Origin: Lachnospiraceae bacterium UBA2860
GTDB taxonomy: Bacteria > Bacillota > Clostridia > Lachnospirales > Lachnospiraceae
Length of the DNA stretch: 64,000 bases
Assembly (NCBI GenBank): GCA_002350625.1
Contig: DEFE01000028.1
Span: 98,683-162,682 of the forward strand
Direction: 5' to 3'
This document shows positions 1-8,720 of this stretch, in pieces. The notes beneath the pieces were generated by a model, which did no database searches, was not told the DNA's origin, and was given only the letters and a program-made list of their open reading frames with translations. A program made the position numbers and the translations under genes. Positions within the stretch are counted from its first letter, which is position 1; every line of letters begins with the position of its first letter.

Positions 1-608
1 GAGCGGAACAGCTCGCCGCCGCTGTACCAGCTGATGAAGATGTTGTCGTCCGGCCTCGGGATGTCGAAAGGCTCTCCGTACATTTCCTCCTCTTCGAGCT
101 CGAAGCTCTCCGGGATCCCCTGCGCGATCGGATGGCCCGGCGCAGCCGTCCACACCCGGCAGAAATCATCCTCCCGCCATTTCAGGCAGCCGCTTGTCCC
201 GAGCAGATACATAAACGGCTTGGACTTGTGCGCGGAATGCAGCGGCACGAAGCCCATCCCCTTCTGCACGCGCTGCACGATCTTAAAGGCCAGCGCGTCC
301 GGGATCGCATCCTGCAGGATATGCGACCACCAGACCAGCACGTCCGTGTTCTCGAGCAGCTCATCCGGGAGGCCGTATTCCGGCTCAAAAATGTTCGTCA
401 TGGTGATCTGCAGCTCCGGGTCCTCACTGAGCGCCCCCGCGAGCGTCCCCATGAGTCCCTTCGGATAGACCGCGCGCATCTTCTCCACGCGGCTCTTCAC
501 AAATGCCTCGAAACCGGCGTAGTCCTCGTCGCTCATCTCCGGGACAAACCGCCGCTCCATCACGCCGCACTCCTGTGCGTACTCATACCAGATCGTCACT
601 CTGATCAT
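1..608 (-). CDS. ThuA-like protein, partial (runs off the left edge)
   Basis: About 202 residues are visible from an ATG at 608, preceded by a good GGAGGG ribosome binding site; no stop is reached before the window ends. The protein opens MIRVTIWYEYAQECGV and contains NTDVLVWWSH and GMGFVPLHSAHKSKPF, which match the ThuA family (glutamine-amidotransferase-like fold, about 210-250 residues), so most of it is present. Family members sit in sugar-utilisation clusters; their reaction is poorly defined. It is the most distal visible gene of a minus-strand glycan operon, 63 bp after the sugar isomerase, and ThuA plus TIM-barrel isomerase is a recurrent pairing. Family call is firm; substrate is unknown. 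Confidence 0.85.
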   Translation of the reverse strand, partial: MIRVTIWYEYAQECGVMERRFVPEMSDEDYAGFEAFVKSRVEKMRAVYPKGLMGTLAGALSEDPELQITMTNIFEPEYGLPDELLENTDVLVWWSHILQDAIPDALAFKIVQRVQKGMGFVPLHSAHKSKPFMYLLGTSGCLKWREDDFCRVWTAAPGHPIAQGIPESFELEEEEMYGEPFDIPRPDDNIFISWYSGGELFR

Positions 609-645
609 ATGTGTACCCTCCGCTTTCTGACAGCCGTGCTTCTCT

Positions 646-659
646 TTGACGGCCGTCAA
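646..659. promoter_or_regulatory. 14-bp perfect palindrome between isomerase and ThuA-like genes
   Basis: TTGACGGCCGTCAA is a perfect dyad in the 63-bp spacer upstream of the ThuA-like gene. It could be an operator or a short RNA hairpin. No second copy was noticed in the window, so the role is a guess. Confidence 0.25.
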
Positions 660-671
660 TGACATGATCTT

Positions 672-1496
672 TCAGAATATCTCTCTGTAGCGGCGAATAT
701 CATTTCTCAGCTCTTCGATCCGGTCTCCCTTCGAATACTCGCGCTCCACAATATAAGCTTCGACGCCCGCGGCGTCAGCCGCCTCCTTCAGCTTTGCCCA
801 GTCGACAAGCCCCTCACAGGCCGGGCAGTTGATACTTCTCGCGTGATCGAGCCTCTTCTGCGTCTCCTCGTCAAACACGGGGCGCCCGTTCACAAACTCG
901 ATCTTGGAGAAATCGATCTGCGGCATCACGCCGATGACCTCCGCGCTCTCCTTGACGTGGACGAGCTTCACGCGGCCGCTGTATGTCTTCAGGAATTCGA
1001 CCGGGTCATAGCCGGCCGCGGCGCACCACCCTGCGTCGAGCTCAAAGGCCACGGATTCCGGATCCGTCTCCCGCATCAGCACGTCGATGATCCGCTCCCC
1101 CTCGCACGCGGCAAACTCCTGCGTGTGATTGTGATAGATCATCAGACAGCCCTCCTCTTTCAGGGCTTTTCCGAAATCATTCATCTCCCGGGCCCAGCGG
1201 TGCACGTCCGCGTCCGTCAGCATCGTCTCGATGCTGAGGCCGATCCGGCTGCAGCCGACCGCTTTCGCGTAAGGAATCAGCGGAAGAATATGTGTTTTAT
1301 CCGGCACGTGCATCGACACCACCTGAAGGCCGAGCTCCTTCGTGAGGGCACTCATCTCCTCAGCGGAAATCTGAAAGCACGGTCCGAACAGCTCCACGCC
1401 GTCGTAGCCGAGCGCCGCGGCCGTCCTGAGATTCTCGCGGATATCCTCGTGCTGACCGTCCGAAAACGAGTACAGTTGAATATTGATCTTTCCCAA
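672..1496 (-). CDS. Sugar phosphate isomerase/epimerase-like TIM-barrel protein
   Basis: 274 residues, the usual length for the AP-endonuclease-2/xylose-isomerase-like TIM-barrel family. Motifs expected for the metal site are visible: GVELFGP near residue 36, YHNHTQEF near 155, FELDAGW near 185, LVHVKE near 215 and YIVERE near the C-terminus. Such enzymes interconvert or epimerise sugars or inositols in the cytoplasm; the substrate cannot be read from sequence. The start is TTG at 1496: the ribosome binding site AAGGAGG is formed by the last codons (Lys-Glu-Val) of the upstream GH3 gene, whose stop lies only 3 bases away, so the two genes are probably translationally coupled. Confidence 0.85.
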   Translation of the reverse strand: MGKINIQLYSFSDGQHEDIRENLRTAAALGYDGVELFGPCFQISAEEMSALTKELGLQVVSMHVPDKTHILPLIPYAKAVGCSRIGLSIETMLTDADVHRWAREMNDFGKALKEEGCLMIYHNHTQEFAACEGERIIDVLMRETDPESVAFELDAGWCAAAGYDPVEFLKTYSGRVKLVHVKESAEVIGVMPQIDFSKIEFVNGRPVFDEETQKRLDHARSINCPACEGLVDWAKLKEAADAAGVEAYIVEREYSKGDRIEELRNDIRRYREIF

Positions 1497-1499
1497 AGC

Positions 1500-3704
1500 T
1501 CAAACCTCCTTAAGATAAACCTCCTCCATGAGACAATTCCGGGAATCGCCGCCGACATAGAGCCGGAAGGCGCCTTCCTCCAGACAGTATATCCCCTCGT
1601 TGTTGAAAAATCCCATGTCTTTTTTGAAAAGTGTAAATGAAACCTCTTTCTCCTCTCCGGCTTCAAGCGCCACCTTCCGGAAATCCTTAAGCTCTTTCAC
1701 CGGGCGGACGAGGGAGCCCGTCACGTCCTGCATATAGAACTGCACGGTCTCGCGGCCGTCCCGTTCCCCGGTATTCTTCACCTTCACGACGGCTTCAAAG
1801 GCGTCTTCCTTCTCCGCGACCTTGAAGTCGCTGTAGCTGTATTCCGTGTAGCTCAAGCCGTAGCCGAAAGGATAGAGGCTGCCGAGCGGCGCGTCGAGAT
1901 AGCGCGACGTGAACTTGCTCTTCGAGCCCGGCCGCCCGGTATTCATGTGATTGTAGTACACGGGGCACTGGCCCGTCACATAAGGGAAGGATGAGGAGAG
2001 CTTCCCCTCAGGGTTCTTCTCCCCGGACAGGACGCGGGCGACGGCGTGTCCCATCTCGATGCCGAGATGCCAGCCCTCGACGATGACCGGCACATACAGG
2101 TCTTCCCACTGAAGCGCCAGCGGCCTGCCGTTCATGAGGACGAGCACAACGGGCTTCCCGGTATGCATCAGCATCTCGAGCAGTTCCCTCTGCCTGCCCG
2201 GCAGCGTGATGTCCGCGCGCGAAGACGCCTCTCCGGACATGGAGACAAGCTCGCCCAGGACCGCGACGATCACGTCGCCGTAATCGCCCGCGGCGATCAC
2301 TTCGTCCATGGATATGTCGCCCTCCGGGCCGCCGCAGGGGAAATACTTAAGGTTCGGGAAGGTCTCCTTCATGCCGTTTAAGATCGACACGCAGTCCTCC
2401 TTCTTCCAGCTCATGGCCCAGGCGCCGATGATCTCTTCTTCGCTCTCCGCCAGTGATCCCACGAGCGCGACTTTCTTCGCGGGATCGATGGGCAGGATGT
2501 TGTTTTCGTTTTTCAGCAGTACGACAGATTTCTCGGCTGCCTCACGCGCAAGCGCCTTGTGTTCCTCCGGCAGCACCGTATAGCGCGCCATCGTCTCTTC
2601 CGACACATAGGGATGATCAAAGAGGCCCAGCCACATCTTGACCGAGAGAATACGCCGCGCGGCTTCGTCGATCACCGCCATGGGAACAGTGCCGTCCTCC
2701 ACGGCTTTCTTGAGATTCTTCGCATAGATCCCGGTGCCCATGTCCATATCCATGCCGGCGATTGCCGCCTTGACGCCGGCGTCCATCTCGTCGGAAGCGA
2801 TACCGTGCGTGACGCACTCGCGGATAGCGTTGGCGTCACTCACCACAAAGCCCGGGAACCCCAGGGATTCCTTCAGTGTTTTCCTCAAAAGGAATTCGTT
2901 GACTGTACAGGGCACGCCGTTCAGATCGTTAAATGCCGCCATCACGGTCATGGCCCCTTCGTCCACGGCGGCGGCAAAGGGCTTCAGATAGGCGTTGTAG
3001 AAGAGATGCATGGCCATGCTGACCGTGTTGTAGTCCCGCCCGGACTCGCAGGCGCCGTAGCCCACGTAATGCTTGAGGCAGGCCGCCACATAATTGTCCG
3101 TAGAAGAGTGATCATTCTGGAGGCCCCGGATCTTGGCGCGGGCGAAGACGGATCCGAGATAAGGATCCTCGCCCGGTCCCTCGGAGACCCGGCCCCATCT
3201 CGCATCTCTCGCCACATCCACCATGGGCGCAAAATGCCAGGCGACGCCGGCTGCTCGCGACTCCTTCGCCGCCATGCGCGCCGTGCGCTCAAAAAGATCG
3301 GTGTCAAAGCTGCCGGCCTCCGCGATGGCGATCGGGTAGACCGACCGGAAACCGTGGATGACGTCGAGGCCGAAGATCAGCGGAATGCCGAGCCTTGACT
3401 CCTCGACGGCGATCTTCTGCAGCTCGTTCACCTTGACCGGGTCCTGCACCATGAGGGAACCCACGCCGCCCTTTCTGATTGCGTCCTCATGAAAGTCCTG
3501 CGTGGCGGAGCTCATGATATGTTCGAACTCCTGCTTGCTGATCCGCCCGTCCGTCATCATCTCGATGAGCTCCTCGAAGGGCACGTCAAAGCCGCCCACT
3601 ATCGAGGGGGACTCCTGGTTCATCTGTCCGATCTTTTCTTCCAGTGTCATCTGTGCCAAAAGTTCCTCTACCGCTGCCTTCTGTACTTCGCTCAGTCCCT
3701 TCAT
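1500..3704 (-). CDS. Glycoside hydrolase family 3 beta-glucosidase/beta-xylosidase
   Basis: About 734 residues with the GH3 layout: N-terminal TIM barrel (LTLEEKIGQM-type start; KHYVGYGACESGRDYNT), nucleophile Asp in GFVVSDANAI near residue 290, an alpha/beta sandwich with the likely acid/base Glu in MSGEASSRAD, and a C-terminal fibronectin-III-like domain (GERDGRETVQFYMQD). There is no signal peptide, so it should act on imported oligosaccharides in the cytoplasm. An upstream in-frame ATG at 3725 exists, but ATG 3704 is preceded by GGAGGAAAAA and gives a more typical N-terminus. It lies directly downstream of the AraC-GH39 gene. The exact glycoside (glucose or xylose) is not determinable. 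Confidence 0.93.
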   Translation of the reverse strand: MKGLSEVQKAAVEELLAQMTLEEKIGQMNQESPSIVGGFDVPFEELIEMMTDGRISKQEFEHIMSSATQDFHEDAIRKGGVGSLMVQDPVKVNELQKIAVEESRLGIPLIFGLDVIHGFRSVYPIAIAEAGSFDTDLFERTARMAAKESRAAGVAWHFAPMVDVARDARWGRVSEGPGEDPYLGSVFARAKIRGLQNDHSSTDNYVAACLKHYVGYGACESGRDYNTVSMAMHLFYNAYLKPFAAAVDEGAMTVMAAFNDLNGVPCTVNEFLLRKTLKESLGFPGFVVSDANAIRECVTHGIASDEMDAGVKAAIAGMDMDMGTGIYAKNLKKAVEDGTVPMAVIDEAARRILSVKMWLGLFDHPYVSEETMARYTVLPEEHKALAREAAEKSVVLLKNENNILPIDPAKKVALVGSLAESEEEIIGAWAMSWKKEDCVSILNGMKETFPNLKYFPCGGPEGDISMDEVIAAGDYGDVIVAVLGELVSMSGEASSRADITLPGRQRELLEMLMHTGKPVVLVLMNGRPLALQWEDLYVPVIVEGWHLGIEMGHAVARVLSGEKNPEGKLSSSFPYVTGQCPVYYNHMNTGRPGSKSKFTSRYLDAPLGSLYPFGYGLSYTEYSYSDFKVAEKEDAFEAVVKVKNTGERDGRETVQFYMQDVTGSLVRPVKELKDFRKVALEAGEEKEVSFTLFKKDMGFFNNEGIYCLEEGAFRLYVGGDSRNCLMEEVYLKEV

Positions 3705-3727
3705 ACCGCTTTTTTCCTCCGTCATTA

Positions 3728-6133
3728 TTATGCTGTATATCTCACCCGGATCAGGGTAATTTCATTCGGCTGCAGGACCTCGTCAATCACAAGGTCGCCG
3801 TCCTCCGCCGTCTGCGTCCGGATCGTCATACCGGGTTCGCAGACGCGCCGGAAATACTTGAGGTCATTGCGCGAAAGCTCACGCTCGTAGTCCAGATCCG
3901 CCCAGGTCTTCAGCACGCTGCCGCTGCTCTCGTTGAGGCGGTAAACCTTCACCTGGTACAGGCCGTCCGTCACGCCGTCGAGTTTTATGTGGAGCGCAAG
4001 CCTCTGCCGCCGCTCGTAGTACTTCCACATCGCATCCTTTTCCATCTTATACTCGTCCGTCAGGTAATAATTGTAGTTTAAAACCTGCTGGTTATGACAG
4101 ATGATGCAGTAATTGTCGTGGCGATCGGTCGTGACCAGATAGTGATCACCCTTCCCGAGATAGTAGGGAAAGAGACGCTGCAGAAAATCATAGGCAAAGC
4201 CCGCAGGCTTCATGATCCCGTCTCTCGTCAGGAGTCCCGTTCCTCCGAACAGAATATCCGGCGTGTCAAAAGACGAATATTGCCGGTCGCTTGCGGCACA
4301 GTATGCAGCAACATCCACCTTTCCGTAGAGATCAATGGTATTCTTTATGAGGTAGGCCGCCTTAAAGGTCGTGTCATTGATGTAATTGCGGACGCTCGGC
4401 GTCAGGTTCCACTCGCTGATTATCAGCGGCAGATCCTGCATCCCCGCCTGTTCGATCAGCTGCTTCTCACGATCAATGTAGTGAACGAGCGCCTGATCAT
4501 CCGTGTTCCTTCTGGCATAGCGGTCCAGGCCGTCTTCGCGCCGCTCATAGGCATAGAAGCCCACCGAGATGAAGTCCGGCCGATAGGGCAGCTTGTTCCA
4601 TCGGCTCAGAAAAACAAGTCTTTCCTCGGATCCGAAGTCCATGCGGATACCGTATCCGCCGAGGCGGATATTCTCATTGCAGTCTTTGACGGCATGCCAT
4701 GTGGCCTCATAAAACTGCAGATAGCGATCCGGTCCGTCGGCTGTCAGCCGCCAGTTCTCGTCAAACCACAGCTCCATCCGCCAGTCGTCAAGAACATCCT
4801 GCCCGTAATGATGGGAGAGATGGCGCATAAAGGCATGCATGAGCTTTTCCCAGTGCGCGGGGGTGAAATCATCCATCGTGGCCTGATCCAGATACTCATT
4901 CCTTCCGCAGCCGATGCCGTAATAGATGGTGCGCGGCTTAAGTCCCAGCTCAATGTGCGGCTTCATGCCGAGCTCAAGGATAAAGTCAAGAACAGAATCA
5001 ATCTGACTGAAATTGTAATGCTCCTGATCCGGCCGAATGAAAAAGTCCTCGATAAAAAGTCCCCAGAAACGGGCGTACCGGAAGTTCAGTGACTCATGCA
5101 GCGTCCTCAGATGCTCTCTGATCGACGAGTGAAGCAAGGCCGAGGCGTCTCCGAAATTAATGGTATCTCCCCAGTTGTTCTTAAGGACGTCATAAAGACC
5201 CACGGAGCACTCCCCGAAGATTTCTTTTTTCTCCTGAAACTCTCCTGCGCCCTCATACTGTTCCGCTTCGAGCATTCTTTCGAGACGCTTCTCAAGTTCC
5301 TCCTGATGCTGCCGGTTGTCCTGCTTTTCTTTCTTCGCCCGCTGCCTGCGGAATTCGGAAGGCGTCTGCTGATAGGTCTTCTTAAAGACTTTATTGAACA
5401 GGGCCGCGGAAGCAAATCCGTTGTTATACGCAATCCTTGTGATCGGCTCATCGGTGTAAAGGAGATCGTCCGCCGCGTGGAAAATCCGGACACTCGTCAG
5501 GTAGCCGGCGAAGCTCATGCCGTAATTCTTTTTGAAAAAGCGGGAGAGATAACCGTTGGAAAGAAACAGCTTTTCCGAGAGCTCCTTCATGCTGATCGGC
5601 TGGTCGTAATTGCTGTAGATATAATGATTGATCTGACGGATCCGCTCCTCATAGCGGTCTACGTCCTCACTCCTGTGGATGTCGCCCGGCCGGAGCATAA
5701 AGTGTACCGTCAGATACTCCAGGACCGCATAGCAGTCGGCGAGATACCCGTAAGACACCGTATAGTCCCTGTTCTCGACATAGTGCTGCAGCATCTGCCT
5801 TAAGACTCTCCGGAGACGCGCATATTTGTCGCTGTCCGTCACGGAGGAGTCGCACCAGAACAGGACTTCGCCGTTCGGATTGTTTTCGGAGACAAGCTGA
5901 TGGCTGATCAGCAGCCGCAGCATGAGGACATTTCCCTCCGCCGTACGGAAAGAATGTCTGTGATTGGCGTTGACGACATAGATGTCATCCGGATGAAGGT
6001 GGGAGACTTTTTTCTCGACAGTGATATCCACAGAGCCTTCAAGAATATATAACAATTCTATATCCTGATGAAAGTGCTCCTCATCCACCGGCATGTCTGA
6101 AATAAAGAGCTGAAATCTGTCTTTTTTCGTCAT
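3728..6133 (-). CDS. AraC-family regulator fused to a GH39-like domain
   Basis: About 801 residues in three parts: an N-terminal cupin (HFHQDIELLYILEGSVDI, about 1-100), an AraC double helix-turn-helix (about 165-270; ISMKELSEKLFLSNGYLSRFFKK and a GFASAALFNKVFKK second helix set), and a GH39 beta-xylosidase-like barrel (about 290-720) with DDWRMELWFDENW at the acid/base region and PLIISEWNLT at the nucleophile region. The protein is cytoplasmic with no signal peptide. The GH39 part may serve as a sugar sensor or a working hydrolase. Start chosen at 6133, where GGAGGAAGAC precedes the ATG; the upstream ATG at 6148 overlaps that site. It heads the operon and probably controls it. Confidence 0.9.
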   Translation of the reverse strand: MTKKDRFQLFISDMPVDEEHFHQDIELLYILEGSVDITVEKKVSHLHPDDIYVVNANHRHSFRTAEGNVLMLRLLISHQLVSENNPNGEVLFWCDSSVTDSDKYARLRRVLRQMLQHYVENRDYTVSYGYLADCYAVLEYLTVHFMLRPGDIHRSEDVDRYEERIRQINHYIYSNYDQPISMKELSEKLFLSNGYLSRFFKKNYGMSFAGYLTSVRIFHAADDLLYTDEPITRIAYNNGFASAALFNKVFKKTYQQTPSEFRRQRAKKEKQDNRQHQEELEKRLERMLEAEQYEGAGEFQEKKEIFGECSVGLYDVLKNNWGDTINFGDASALLHSSIREHLRTLHESLNFRYARFWGLFIEDFFIRPDQEHYNFSQIDSVLDFILELGMKPHIELGLKPRTIYYGIGCGRNEYLDQATMDDFTPAHWEKLMHAFMRHLSHHYGQDVLDDWRMELWFDENWRLTADGPDRYLQFYEATWHAVKDCNENIRLGGYGIRMDFGSEERLVFLSRWNKLPYRPDFISVGFYAYERREDGLDRYARRNTDDQALVHYIDREKQLIEQAGMQDLPLIISEWNLTPSVRNYINDTTFKAAYLIKNTIDLYGKVDVAAYCAASDRQYSSFDTPDILFGGTGLLTRDGIMKPAGFAYDFLQRLFPYYLGKGDHYLVTTDRHDNYCIICHNQQVLNYNYYLTDEYKMEKDAMWKYYERRQRLALHIKLDGVTDGLYQVKVYRLNESSGSVLKTWADLDYERELSRNDLKYFRRVCEPGMTIRTQTAEDGDLVIDEVLQPNEITLIRVRYTA

Positions 6134-6195
6134 GTCTTCCTCCGGCATGGCGGCACTGATCGCGCGCGCCTTCTGTCACATTTACAGTATATTTG

Positions 6196-6201
6196 ATTAT
6201 A
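6196..6201 (-). promoter_or_regulatory. Extended -10 promoter for the AraC-GH39 operon
   Basis: On the minus strand TGGTATAAT gives a consensus extended -10, about 60 bp upstream of the chosen start. No good -35 box is visible, which suits an activator-dependent or extended -10 promoter. Confidence 0.55.
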
Positions 6202-6232
6202 CCATGAAGCGACCTGGCGGGCGAGCATAAAA

Positions 6233-6261
6233 GGGACGGTTTTGCCTTGCAAAACCGTCCC
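6233..6261 (-). terminator. Rho-independent terminator of the aldolase/pta operon
   Basis: A perfect 13-bp stem (GGGACGGTTTTGC) with a 3-base loop, followed on the minus strand by TTTTATG. It lies 32 bp after the aldolase stop and separates that operon from the AraC-GH39 promoter. Confidence 0.85.
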
Positions 6262-6292
6262 CTGCATCATCATTTGCTGTTGTGAATGCTGC

Positions 6293-6937
6293 TTATACCG
6301 CCTGATCCGCTGCGATGAGCGCCTTCATGGCTGCCTCCGCCTCCTCCGGCATCGGCTCATATACGCCAAGGAGCTTCGAGTAGAAGGTCGTCAGCGCCAT
6401 TTCTTCCGTATAGGTCGCCGCGTGCATCGCCTGCTTCATATTCTTCCCGCAGCAGAACATGCCGTGGTTCTTGATCAGGACCGCCTTGCCGTCCTTGCCC
6501 AGCGCTTCGACCACGCGGTCAGCGACTTCGTCCGAGCCGGGCATCGTAAACGGAACGATACCTACCGGCGTGAACTCGCACTGCGGCGGCGTGATGGGGC
6601 GGAGCACCGGGTTTTCGCCCATCGCCATGATGGTGGCGAACATAGCGTGCGTGTGCACGGTCGCCTTGACGTCCGGGCGGGCCCGCATGACAGCCGTGTG
6701 CATCGGAACTTCCGACGAGGGCTTATACGGTCCGTCGAGCCACTTGCCGTTCAGGTCCACGATCGCGATGTCTTCTGCGGTCATGCCGGTGTAAGAGATG
6801 CCGCTCGGCGTGATGGCGACGACGTCGTCGTCATCGTCGCGAAGCGCGATATTGCCGGATGTTCCCTTGACAAGGCCTTCCGCTACTGCCTCCTGAATGG
6901 CTTCAAGAACGATCTTTCTGATTCTTTCGTATTTCAT
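6293..6937 (-). CDS. Class II aldolase/adducin family protein (fuculose-phosphate aldolase or ribulose-phosphate 4-epimerase type)
   Basis: 214 residues, the length of FucA/AraD-type enzymes. The zinc-binding histidines appear in VHTHAMFAT and KNHGMFCCG, the phosphate-binding region in TSGNIALRDD and TPSGISYTG, and the catalytic Glu in SSEVPMHTAV. It would cleave L-fuculose-1-phosphate, or epimerise a pentose phosphate, in the cytoplasm. Fuculose phosphate is attractive because a GH29 fucosidase and a GH141-like protein lie in the same window, but the subfamily cannot be settled by eye. AGGAGGAG precedes the ATG. It follows pta in the same direction (42 bp apart), so its products may feed into acetate metabolism. 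Confidence 0.82.
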   Translation of the reverse strand: MKYERIRKIVLEAIQEAVAEGLVKGTSGNIALRDDDDDVVAITPSGISYTGMTAEDIAIVDLNGKWLDGPYKPSSEVPMHTAVMRARPDVKATVHTHAMFATIMAMGENPVLRPITPPQCEFTPVGIVPFTMPGSDEVADRVVEALGKDGKAVLIKNHGMFCCGKNMKQAMHAATYTEEMALTTFYSKLLGVYEPMPEEAEAAMKALIAADQAV

Positions 6938-6979
6938 CTTTATCTCCTCCTCTATCCTTTCGATTCACTTATGATGTCA

Positions 6980-7978
6980 TTATTTCGCAGCGCCTGCGCG
7001 GATGATCAGCATGGCGACATTTCCGAGCATCTCCTCCACGGGGGCGGAGCGGGAAAAATCACAGACCGGGGCGGCAAAGCCCTGCAGAACCGGTCCGTAA
7101 GCATTGGCGTGCCCGAAGATCTGGATCAGCTTGACGCCGATATTGCCTGCGTGAAGGTTCGGGAAAATCAGCACGTTTGCCTTGCCCGCCACTTCGCTCG
7201 GGCGCTTCACCTTGTGCTCGGCGACCGCCGGGATGATGGCGGAATCGAGCTGGAACTCGCCGTCGCACTTGATGTCGGGGCGCTTCTCATTGACGATCTT
7301 CACTGCCTCGCGCACCACGTCGATGGTCTCGTGCTCCGCGCTTCCCGTGGTAGAGAAAGCGAGCATGGCGACTCTCGGCTCCCAGTCGAGAAGACCCTTC
7401 ACGGTTTCCGCGGAGGCAATGGCGATGCCTGCAAGTCCCTCTGCATCCGGCCAGGCCGTGATCGCGCAGTCCGCGATGGCCAGCATCTCTCCCTCGGGGC
7501 CTTCAAAGCCGGGGATCTCCGCGATGCCGAGCGAAGACGCCGCCGTGACGCCTTCCTGCATGCCGACGGCGCTCATGGTCTCGATGATGACGTCACCTGT
7601 GGAGCATTCTTTTCCTGCCGCTACGCAGTCTACCTTGCCGGCCTTTAAAAGCAGCATGGCGGCTTTGATGTTGTTCGGCAGTTTCTTAAGGACGATCTTC
7701 TCCTTGCTGCCGACATTCGCCACGTACTCCGCGGCAAAGGCGGCCTTCGCCTCCTCGGACGTGTTGTCGAAGTACTCGAAGCCTTCCGTGCTTACGCCAT
7801 TTTCCTTCGCGAGCGCCTGGGTCGTCTCCGGATTGCCTACAAGCACGGGCGTTCCGATCTTCTCCTCCACGACGCGCGCGGCACACTGAAGAATCGGCAC
7901 ACTCTCGCTCTCCGGAAATGCGACTCTCTTCGGATTCAATCTTGCCTTATCCGTCATGCGCTTAATAAAATCACTCAT
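6980..7978 (-). CDS. pta: Phosphate acetyltransferase
   Basis: 332 residues, typical of the short bacterial Pta. The sequence shows the N-terminal RVAFPESES and the conserved C-terminal NLHAGNIGVKLIQIFGHANAYGPVLQGFAAPVCDFSRSA. It interconverts acetyl-CoA and acetyl phosphate in fermentation, making ATP together with acetate kinase, which is not in this window. The gene is in line with an upstream small Cys-containing protein and a downstream class II aldolase. In many Firmicutes pta is instead next to ackA or the small gene preceding rpmF, so this arrangement is different. Confidence 0.95.
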   Translation of the reverse strand: MSDFIKRMTDKARLNPKRVAFPESESVPILQCAARVVEEKIGTPVLVGNPETTQALAKENGVSTEGFEYFDNTSEEAKAAFAAEYVANVGSKEKIVLKKLPNNIKAAMLLLKAGKVDCVAAGKECSTGDVIIETMSAVGMQEGVTAASSLGIAEIPGFEGPEGEMLAIADCAITAWPDAEGLAGIAIASAETVKGLLDWEPRVAMLAFSTTGSAEHETIDVVREAVKIVNEKRPDIKCDGEFQLDSAIIPAVAEHKVKRPSEVAGKANVLIFPNLHAGNIGVKLIQIFGHANAYGPVLQGFAAPVCDFSRSAPVEEMLGNVAMLIIRAGAAK

Positions 7979-8040
7979 CTGATGTCCTCCTCAAAAACAG
8001 GGCTGTCTTCTGTGCTCCTGCTGCTGCCGGATCCCGGCGT

Positions 8041-8367
8041 TTACGCGTCAAGTTCAAAAAACAGGGTTGTGTATCTGCCCATATCAAAGAATACCGGTTT
8101 TACGGGAACGGGCAGCTGTTCGCGTATCTCTTTGGCCTTCTTCTTGGTAATCCCCAAAATGACAGCGTTGATCGCCGGCCCTTCCTCGAACTGCACCTCT
8201 CCGCAGACGTATTTCAGGCCTCTGTCCTCGAGCTCCAGGCGGGCGTTCAGCACGCCGGTTCTGACAAAGCTCTTCAGCACGGCCTTTCCGCTGAGCGTCG
8301 TCCACTCGGTTTCATGATAGCCGCAGGCGTTGCAGGCCAGGTGCGTCAAAATCTCGATGATCGGCAC
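8041..8367 (-). CDS. Conserved-looking small protein of unknown function
   Basis: About 108 residues; I do not recognise the family. It contains CNACGYHETEW near the N-terminus (a CxxC pair that could bind metal) and an alternating strand/helix pattern afterwards (LKYVCGEVQFEEGPAINAVILG; VKPVFFDMGRYTTLFFEL). A GTG at 8376 is also in frame but overlaps the ribosome binding site; GTG 8367 lies 8 bases after AAGGAGG and is preferred. It precedes pta by 62 bp and is probably the first gene of that transcript. Coding bias and the clear ribosome binding site support it as real; no function is assigned. Confidence 0.65.
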   Translation of the reverse strand: MPIIEILTHLACNACGYHETEWTTLSGKAVLKSFVRTGVLNARLELEDRGLKYVCGEVQFEEGPAINAVILGITKKKAKEIREQLPVPVKPVFFDMGRYTTLFFELDA

Positions 8368-8414
8368 GGCGTGCACCTCCTTCCCCCATTTATTTCCGTG
8401 TCTTGATATTCATT

Positions 8415-8420
8415 ATTTTA
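8415..8420 (-). promoter_or_regulatory. Extended -10 promoter upstream of the small gene/pta
   Basis: Minus-strand TGGTAAAAT forms an extended -10 about 48 bp before the start. No convincing -35 is visible. Confidence 0.45.
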
Positions 8421-8537
8421 CCATATTCTCATCGGGATCTGCAGGAAAAATTGCGCCCGGACGGGATCGGAACGGCTTATTTTGAGCCGCTGTGATGAGG
8501 GCGACGGACTGCAGGTTTGCCCGGCGGGGCCGTGTAA

Positions 8538-8662
8538 GCAGCGGCAGATCCATGTTCTCTCTGCAGCGACTTTGACCGGAACGCAGCTTGCAGAGCTTGA
8601 AATCGCATTCTGCAAGCACGTGAAGGGAACGGAGCAAAGAGAGAACATGGATCTGCCGCTGC
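8538..8662. repeat. 125-bp nested inverted-repeat element
   Basis: Perfect 23-bp arms at 8538-8560 and 8640-8662 (core GCGGCAGATCCATGTTC) enclose a second inverted repeat, CTTGCAGA (8587-8594) facing TCTGCAAG (8609-8616). As RNA it would fold into a long two-part hairpin; as DNA it resembles a miniature palindromic mobile element. No transposase is nearby and no second copy was seen in the window. Confidence 0.75.
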
Positions 8663-8691
8663 GCAGCAAATACTATATATATTGCATACAA

Positions 8692-8720
8692 TATGACAGG
8701 GGGTCAGACCCCTTGTCATA
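8692..8720. repeat. GGGGTC-A-GACCCC palindrome, copy 1 (stop-codon-associated)
   Basis: Left arm TATGACAGGGGGTC and right arm GACCCCTTGTCATA around a single central A, with one G-U-compatible mismatch. The TGA stop codon of the AEC transporter gene (8716-8718, minus strand) lies inside the arm. It is one of five related copies here and could act as a terminator. Confidence 0.85.

Larger units (their letters stand above)
8368..8691. other. Intergenic stretch with promoter and hairpin element
   Basis: About 320 bp without a supported gene. It contains the promoter at 8415-8420, a GC-rich stretch with no recognisable motif (8440-8537), the nested inverted repeat at 8538-8662 and then the stop-codon palindrome at 8692. 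Several short reading frames cross it, but they only mirror the inverted repeat. Confidence 0.6.

Noticed and set aside
8413..8691. Short minus-strand frames of 80-136 codons across the nested inverted repeat
   Set aside because: Their sequence is created by the inverted repeat arms (the same motif read in both directions) and they have no ribosome binding site.
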